DNA from: Chthoniobacterales bacterium
Lineage (GTDB): Bacteria; Verrucomicrobiota; Verrucomicrobiia; Chthoniobacterales; JAATET01
Direction: 5' to 3'
Length of the DNA stretch: 49,563 bases
Assembly: GCA_015655545.1 (NCBI GenBank)
Contig: JAATET010000062.1
Coordinates: forward strand, 1-49,563
Position numbers and translations under genes: made by a program
Part shown: positions 45,178-49,563 of the stretch, one piece after another
Layout: each line of letters begins with the position of its first letter
Numbering within the stretch: position 1 is the stretch's first letter
Notes under the pieces: model-generated
Told to the model about the DNA's origin: nothing
The model's database searches: none
The model's input: only the letters and a program-made list of their open reading frames with translations

Positions 45178-45196
45178 TACGAGTAAAAAACTCGTT
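45178..45196. promoter_or_regulatory. 19-bp palindrome, site 4 (TACGAG-N7-CTCGTT)
   Basis: TACGAGTAAAAAACTCGTT has perfect inner arms (ACGAGT/ACTCGT) and the same 6-7-6 layout as sites 1-3. It lies between the divergent unknown secreted gene (start 26 nt away) and the decayed AraC copy. Confidence 0.5.
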
Positions 45197-45237
45197 ATTC
45201 AAGTGCCGTTCTGTGCAGCGCGATCAATGCGAGGAGA

Positions 45238-46009
45238 CATTGGTTTGACGCGCGAGCGATTTGAATGTCTCGGGCCGGGGGCAATTCCAGGTGGAAGAGG
45301 GAAGGGCTGTGCGGTCGATCCGGGCAGCATGATTCTTTCCGCTGCGCCGGGTAATCGCCAGCTTCTCGAACGATCGGCGGGAGAAAGGCATCGCTTTATC
45401 GTGATGGAAATGCGTCGTCCATGGGTCAGCCGCTGGCTGCCGTCCGATGCGGACGGGTTGCGTAGTCCGGCGGCGCTCTTCCTCAAACCGGAGCGCAGCA
45501 GCAAGTCCGCATGCGAGGCCCGCCCGATGACCGCGCAAATGGCGCAGTTTGCGGCCGACATTCTCCAACCGCCGGGCGCGCGGGCGGCATGGATGTGCTG
45601 GCAGCACCATGCGAAGGCGTTGGAAATGGTCTCGCACGGCATGTCCGTGAGCGAGGAGAAGGCGCTGTTTTGCGAACGCACGAAACGATTCGGCCGCGAG
45701 TGCACGGCGCGTTCAAAAAATCCTGCTCGCCGATTTGGAGAACCCGCCGCCGCTCGCCAAACCCGGTAGCAAGGTCGGCTGCAGTCCGTTTTATTTGAGC
45801 CGCATGTTTCGGCAGGAAACCGGCGTGACGATCTCGAGCTTTCTGCGCCGCGCGCGCATGGATCGTGCGGCGGAGCTGTTGCGCGCCGGCGATGCGAATG
45901 TCACCGAAGCCGCGATGACGGTCGGATATTCGAGCCTGAGCCATTTCAGCAAGGTGTTCGCCGAGACCTTCGGCTGTGCTGTCCATACCTGTATGGGCGG
46001 AAAGCGTAA
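45238..46009 (+). pseudogene. Decayed second copy of the PchR-like AraC regulator
   Basis: The DNA is nearly identical to the intact regulator at 26453-27364 over long stretches (for example RRPWVSRWLPSDADGLR and GCSPFYLSRMFRQETG are encoded by almost the same bases). The first 44 codons are missing; homology starts at HWFDA. There are at least three frame disruptions: near 45262-45265, near 45715 (missing bases in the CGTGTT counterpart) and near 45976 (extra bases just before the end). The original stop would be TAA 46007-46009. No intact regulator can be made. It marks the right boundary of the island. Confidence 0.85.
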
Positions 46010-46097
46010 AAGTTATTCACAGGGAAAACTGGTTGACCGCCCGCGAAGCCGCATGAAATCTACCGCCGCAGCCACCCAAAAAATTGTAAATTTGTTG

Positions 46098-46125
46098 TTG
46101 CGACTGCGCGCGATTTCAGTAATCT
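46098..46125 (+). promoter_or_regulatory. Predicted sigma-70-like promoter of the str operon
   Basis: TTGCGA (46098-46103) and TAATCT (46120-46125) are separated by 16 nt in an AT-richer stretch upstream of rpsL, placing the predicted transcript start near 46132. This is a prediction by eye. Confidence 0.4.
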
Positions 46126-46145
46126 AACCCCTCCCGCACAACGAC

Positions 46146-46191
46146 GGGGACACGAATGCAAACCACATCGCCGTGTGGTTTTTTTGTCCCC
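46146..46191 (+). promoter_or_regulatory. Nested hairpin in the rpsL leader
   Basis: An outer stem GGGGACA (46146-46152) with TGTCCCC (46185-46191) encloses an inner stem AAACCACA (46060-type position 46160-46167) with TGTGGTTT (46174-46181), followed by TTTT. The inner hairpin plus T-run looks like an intrinsic terminator, while the outer stem would include the T-run. It could be an attenuator for the str operon or a terminator for upstream transcription. Confidence 0.55.
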
Positions 46192-46237
46192 GGATTTTTC
46201 CGCGGAGATTTTTTCGGAGAACAATTCAACAGCTCAA

Positions 46238-46651
46238 ATGCCTACAATCAATCAATTGGTCCGCAAGGGACGCAGCAAGGTGACCGTCAAGTCGAAGTCG
46301 CCCGCGCTCGTGAAGTGTCCGCAGCGCCGCGGCGTTTGCACGCAGGTCATGACCCGCACGCCGAAGAAGCCGAACTCCGCGCTTCGCAAAGTCGCCAAGG
46401 TTCGCCTGACCAACGGCCAGGAAGTCATCGCCTACATTCCCGGCGAAGGCCACAATTTGCAGGAACACTCGATTGTGCTCGTTCGCGGCGGTCGTGTGAA
46501 GGATCTCCCCGGCGTCCGATACCACATCGTTCGCGGATCCCTTGACTCCCTCGGGGTCGACGGCCGCCGCCGCAGCCGCTCGAAATACGGCGCGAAGCGT
46601 CCGAAGCCCGGCCAGGAAGCCGCCGCCGCCGGCAAGAAAAAGAAGAAATAA
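46238..46651 (+). CDS. rpsL: 30S ribosomal protein S12
   Basis: The protein has 137 residues. It carries the universal S12 sequence: [51 protein letters not shown], and [10 protein letters not shown]. Both lysines at the positions linked to streptomycin resistance (in TPKKPNS and GGRVKDLPG) are wild type. The C-terminus is extended by an Ala- and Lys-rich tail. It is part of the decoding centre of the small subunit and the first gene of the str operon. A GGAGA motif lies about 17 nt before the ATG, further than usual. Confidence 0.97.
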   Translation: MPTINQLVRKGRSKVTVKSKSPALVKCPQRRGVCTQVMTRTPKKPNSALRKVAKVRLTNGQEVIAYIPGEGHNLQEHSIVLVRGGRVKDLPGVRYHIVRGSLDSLGVDGRRRSRSKYGAKRPKPGQEAAAAGKKKKK

Positions 46652-46682
46652 TTTCGCATCCGGCATTCCCAATTCCGCATTT
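46652..46682. repeat. Dispersed repeat, AATGCGAAATG family, copy 4 (single arm)
   Basis: The sequence TTCGCATCCGGCATTCCC followed by AATTCCGCATTT fills the 39-nt gap between rpsL and rpsG. It is the reverse-complement orientation of the units at 3332, 4480 and 10323. It lies inside a highly conserved ribosomal operon without breaking a gene. Confidence 0.55.
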
Positions 46683-46690
46683 AAAAAGCC

Positions 46691-47164
46691 ATGTCCCGCA
46701 GACGCAGAGTCATTCATAAAGAAGTCAAACGCGACAGCCGCTACGCGAGCCCGCTCGTGGCGCGCCTCATCAGCGCCGTCATGCTTTCCGGCAAAAAGTC
46801 GATCGCCGAAAAGATCGTCTACGGAGCCATCGACAAATCCCGCGAAGGCACCGACACCGTCGACCCGCTCGAGACGCTCAGCAAGGCGATCGAAAACGTC
46901 CGTCCCCGCCTCGAAGTCAAATCCCGCCGCGTCGGCGGTGCGACTTATCAAGTTCCGATGGAAGTCCCGCAGGATCGCCAGATCGCCCTCGCGATGCGCT
47001 GGCTCGTCGCGTTCGCCGGCAACCGCAAGGGCACGCCGATGAAGGACGCCCTCGCTTACGAGCTCCGCGACGCTTCCAACAATCAAGGCAACGCCATCAA
47101 GAAGCGCGACGACATGCACAAGATGGCTCAGGCCAATCGTGCGTTCGCGCATTTCCGCTGGTAG
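46691..47164 (+). CDS. rpsG: 30S ribosomal protein S7
   Basis: The protein has 157 residues, the normal length. Signatures are MSRRRRVIHKEVKRDSRY, LVARLISAVMLSGKKS, ENVRPRLEVKSRRVGGATYQ and the end MAQANRAFAHFRW. It binds the 3' domain of 16S rRNA and starts head assembly. It is the second gene of the str operon, between rpsL and fusA. Confidence 0.97.
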   Translation: MSRRRRVIHKEVKRDSRYASPLVARLISAVMLSGKKSIAEKIVYGAIDKSREGTDTVDPLETLSKAIENVRPRLEVKSRRVGGATYQVPMEVPQDRQIALAMRWLVAFAGNRKGTPMKDALAYELRDASNNQGNAIKKRDDMHKMAQANRAFAHFRW

Positions 47165-47188
47165 TCCAACCCTTTTCGTTCTTTCTCA

Positions 47189-49360
47189 ATGTCCGCCACG
47201 CTCCAGGAAAAACCCACTTCGAACCCGAACTCGCCCGACCGCGCGTTCCCGCTCGAGCGCACCCGCAACATCGGGATCGCTGCGCACATTGACGCGGGCA
47301 AGACGACTCTCACCGAGCGCATTCTTTTCTATACCGGCATGATCCACAAGATCGGCGAGGTGCATGAAGGCACCACGGTCACCGACTGGATGGAGCAGGA
47401 GCGCGAGCGCGGCATCACGATTACTTCCGCCGCCACGACCTGTTCGTGGGTGCAGAAGAAGGAGCCGGTCGAAGGCATCTACAAGGCTTTCGAAGGCATC
47501 AAGCAGCGCGTCAATATCATCGACACTCCCGGCCACGTGGACTTCACGGCCGAGGTCGAGCGTTCGCTGCGCGTGCTCGACGGCGCGATCGCCGTGTTCT
47601 GCGGCGTGGCCGGCGTGCAGCCGCAGTCCGAGACCGTCTGGCGACAGGCCACCAAATACGGCGTGCCTCGCATCGCTTTCGTGAACAAGATGGATCGTGT
47701 CGGCGCCGACTTCGACGCCGCCGTCAACAGCATGCGCACCAAGCTCGGCGCGAATGTCTGGCCGATCCTCATTCCCTGGGGCAAGGAAGATTTTCTCACG
47801 GGCCAGATCGACATTCTCAATCAAAAGGCTGTTCGCTACCTCGACGACAACTCGATGGGATCGACCTACGAGATCGTGGAGATTCCCGCCGAATACGTTG
47901 ATATCGCCAAGAACGCGTATCAGGACATCGTCGACCAGATGTGCGACCTTGATGATGAGATCGGCACCAAGTTTCTCGAGGAGACTCCGATCACCAAGCA
48001 GGATCTCAAGGCCGCCATCCGCCGCCAGACCATCGCGAACAAGTTCGTGCCGGTCGCCGGTGGCTCCGCTTTCAAGAACAAGGGCGTCCAGTTCCTCGTC
48101 GACGCGGTCGTCGATTATCTGCCCAGCCCGATCGAGATCAAGCCGGCGCATGGCATGAACCCCGATGACCTTTCCCCGATGGAAGTCACCGCGGACGACG
48201 CCGGCAAATTCTGTTCGCTTGCGTTCAAGCTCTGGAGCGATCCGTTCGTCGGCAAGCTCGTGTTCTTCCGCGTTTACAGCGGCAAGCTTTCCAAGGGCGA
48301 CACGGTTTACAATCCTCGCACGAACAAACGCGAGCGCATCAGCCGCATCATCCAGATCCAGGCCGACAAGCGCGAAGACATCGATACCTGCTACTCCGGC
48401 GACATCGCCGCGATCGTCGGCATCAAGAACATCACCACCGGCGACACGCTCTGCGACGAAGATTTTCCAATTTTGCTCGAGCCGCCTTCGTTCCCCGATC
48501 CCGTGATCTCGATGGCCATCGAGCCGAAGACCAAGGTCGACCAGGAAAAGATGGGCAACGCCCTCGCGCGCCTCGCTGAGGAAGACCCGACTTTCCGCGT
48601 TTTCACGAACGAAGAGACCGGCCAGACCATCATCGCGGGCATGGGCGAGCTGCACCTCGAAATCATTCGCGACCGCATGCTGCGCGAGTTCAAGGTCGAC
48701 GCGAACTCCGGCAAGCCGCAGATCGCCTACAAGGAAACGATTCTCCAGGAAGCCGACGGCGAAGGCAAACTCGTCAAGCAGTCCGGCGGTCGCGGTCAAT
48801 ATGGCCACGTCGTCATCAAGCTCGGTCCGGCCGAGCGCGGCAAGGGCATCACCATCGAGAACAAGACGGTGGGCGGCTCGATTCCGAAGGAATTCATCCC
48901 GGCGGTCGTCAAGGGCCTCAACGAAGCGGCCCTCAACGGCATCATCGGCGGCTACCCGGTCATCGACATCAACGTCCAGATCGTGGACGGCAGCTTCCAT
49001 GACGTCGACTCGAACGAAATGGCGTTCAAAATGGCCGCGATCTTCGCGCTCAAGGACGGCCTCAAGAATGCGAAGTCGATTCTGCTCGAGCCGATCATGA
49101 AGGTCGAGAACGTCACGCCGGAAGAGTTCCAGGGCGACATCATGGGCGACCTGAACCGCCGTCGCGCCCGCATCTCCGGTCTCGAAACCAAAGGAATTCT
49201 CACGACGGTCAATGCCGAAGTGCCCCTCGCCGAAATGTTCGGCTACTCCACCGCCATCCGCTCCCTCTCGAAGGGCCGCTCCTCGTATTCGATGGAGCCC
49301 TCGCACTTCGAGCAGGTGCCGCAGCAGGTGCTCAACGCGGTCCTTGACCAGAAAAACTAA
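47189..49360 (+). CDS. fusA: Elongation factor G
   Basis: The protein has 723 residues. GTPase motifs are G1 [15 protein letters not shown]3 DTPGHVDFT and G4 NKMDRVGAD; the later domains include [14 protein letters not shown] and [11 protein letters not shown], both typical of EF-G. It drives ribosome translocation with GTP. A short extension (about 20 residues, Pro/Asn-rich) precedes the usual start RNIGIAAH. The gene lies 24 nt after rpsG and 11 nt before rpsJ. No tuf gene follows. Confidence 0.97.
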   Translation: MSATLQEKPTSNPNSPDRAFPLERTRNIGIAAHIDAGKTTLTERILFYTGMIHKIGEVHEGTTVTDWMEQERERGITITSAATTCSWVQKKEPVEGIYKAFEGIKQRVNIIDTPGHVDFTAEVERSLRVLDGAIAVFCGVAGVQPQSETVWRQATKYGVPRIAFVNKMDRVGADFDAAVNSMRTKLGANVWPILIPWGKEDFLTGQIDILNQKAVRYLDDNSMGSTYEIVEIPAEYVDIAKNAYQDIVDQMCDLDDEIGTKFLEETPITKQDLKAAIRRQTIANKFVPVAGGSAFKNKGVQFLVDAVVDYLPSPIEIKPAHGMNPDDLSPMEVTADDAGKFCSLAFKLWSDPFVGKLVFFRVYSGKLSKGDTVYNPRTNKRERISRIIQIQADKREDIDTCYSGDIAAIVGIKNITTGDTLCDEDFPILLEPPSFPDPVISMAIEPKTKVDQEKMGNALARLAEEDPTFRVFTNEETGQTIIAGMGELHLEIIRDRMLREFKVDANSGKPQIAYKETILQEADGEGKLVKQSGGRGQYGHVVIKLGPAERGKGITIENKTVGGSIPKEFIPAVVKGLNEAALNGIIGGYPVIDINVQIVDGSFHDVDSNEMAFKMAAIFALKDGLKNAKSILLEPIMKVENVTPEEFQGDIMGDLNRRRARISGLETKGILTTVNAEVPLAEMFGYSTAIRSLSKGRSSYSMEPSHFEQVPQQVLNAVLDQKN

Positions 49361-49371
49361 CGATTGCCCAT

Positions 49372-49563
49372 ATGACGAACGGCCAAAAAATCCGCATCCG
49401 CCTCAAAGCGTTTGATTATCGCATCCTCGACGCGTCCGCGGCGGAGATCGTCGAGACGGCAAAGCGCACCGGTTCCAAAGTGACCGGCCCGATCCCGCTT
49501 CCGACCCGCATCGAAAAATTCACCGTGAACCGCTCCCCGCACGTCGACAAGAAGTCGATGGAG
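49372..49563 (+). CDS. rpsJ: 30S ribosomal protein S10, N-terminal part
   Basis: The first 64 residues are present and the gene runs off the right edge. [40 protein letters not shown] and [19 protein letters not shown] are the standard S10 sequence. In the fusA-rpsJ order, without tuf between, the str operon is joined to the S10 ribosomal operon, which presumably continues to the right. Confidence 0.95.
   Translation, partial: MTNGQKIRIRLKAFDYRILDASAAEIVETAKRTGSKVTGPIPLPTRIEKFTVNRSPHVDKKSME

Overview
The window is GC-rich chromosomal DNA that most resembles Verrucomicrobiota (an inference). The reasons are three PEP-CTERM proteins, a prepilin-type protein, several secreted NHL-repeat proteins, an ECF sigma factor fused to a TIGR03435-type domain, a giant filamentous-haemagglutinin-like protein, and an rpsL-rpsG-fusA-rpsJ ribosomal operon. 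No rRNA, tRNA, CRISPR array or transposase was seen.

Layout. 1-2327 (minus): a four-gene, ATGA-coupled operon (flippase-like membrane protein, RibD_C reductase, SRPBCC protein, FabF-like ketosynthase cut by the window edge). 2409-7858: sugar isomerase, aldo/keto reductase, HAD phosphatase and glycogen phosphorylase, separated by dispersed inverted repeats. 8058-14764: three paralogous secreted NHL-repeat proteins (minus strand), interleaved with an Fe-S operon (inactive-looking rhodanese, IscU-like scaffold, SufT) and with psd. 14873-18618: pssA, xseA and the sigma/TIGR03435 fusion.

18663-27364 (plus) is a heme locus. It has a compact HemS-like protein, a flavodoxin, two PEP-CTERM proteins, a pseudopilin, HemS, HmuT, HmuU, HmuV and a PchR-like AraC regulator. 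Most junctions overlap. A 9-mer, CGTTAGCGG, lies about 30 nt before the start codons of three of its genes, and a Fur-like palindrome precedes the regulator. No TonB-dependent receptor is present, so the PEP-CTERM and pilin-like proteins are candidates for the surface step of heme capture. This is the most likely new system in the window.

27365-45237 is an accessory island bounded by the intact AraC gene and a decayed second copy. It holds a TpsB transporter gene that has lost its barrel, a DUF2341-like fragment, a 3937-residue TpsA-type protein, a Sel1 protein, an unknown membrane-anchored protein, a possible solute-binding protein, a third PEP-CTERM protein and an unknown secreted protein. 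Four 19-bp palindromes of the form WACGAK-N7-MTCGTW sit near the two ends of this island.

46098-49563 is the str operon (rpsL, rpsG, fusA, partial rpsJ), preceded by a predicted promoter and a nested hairpin leader.
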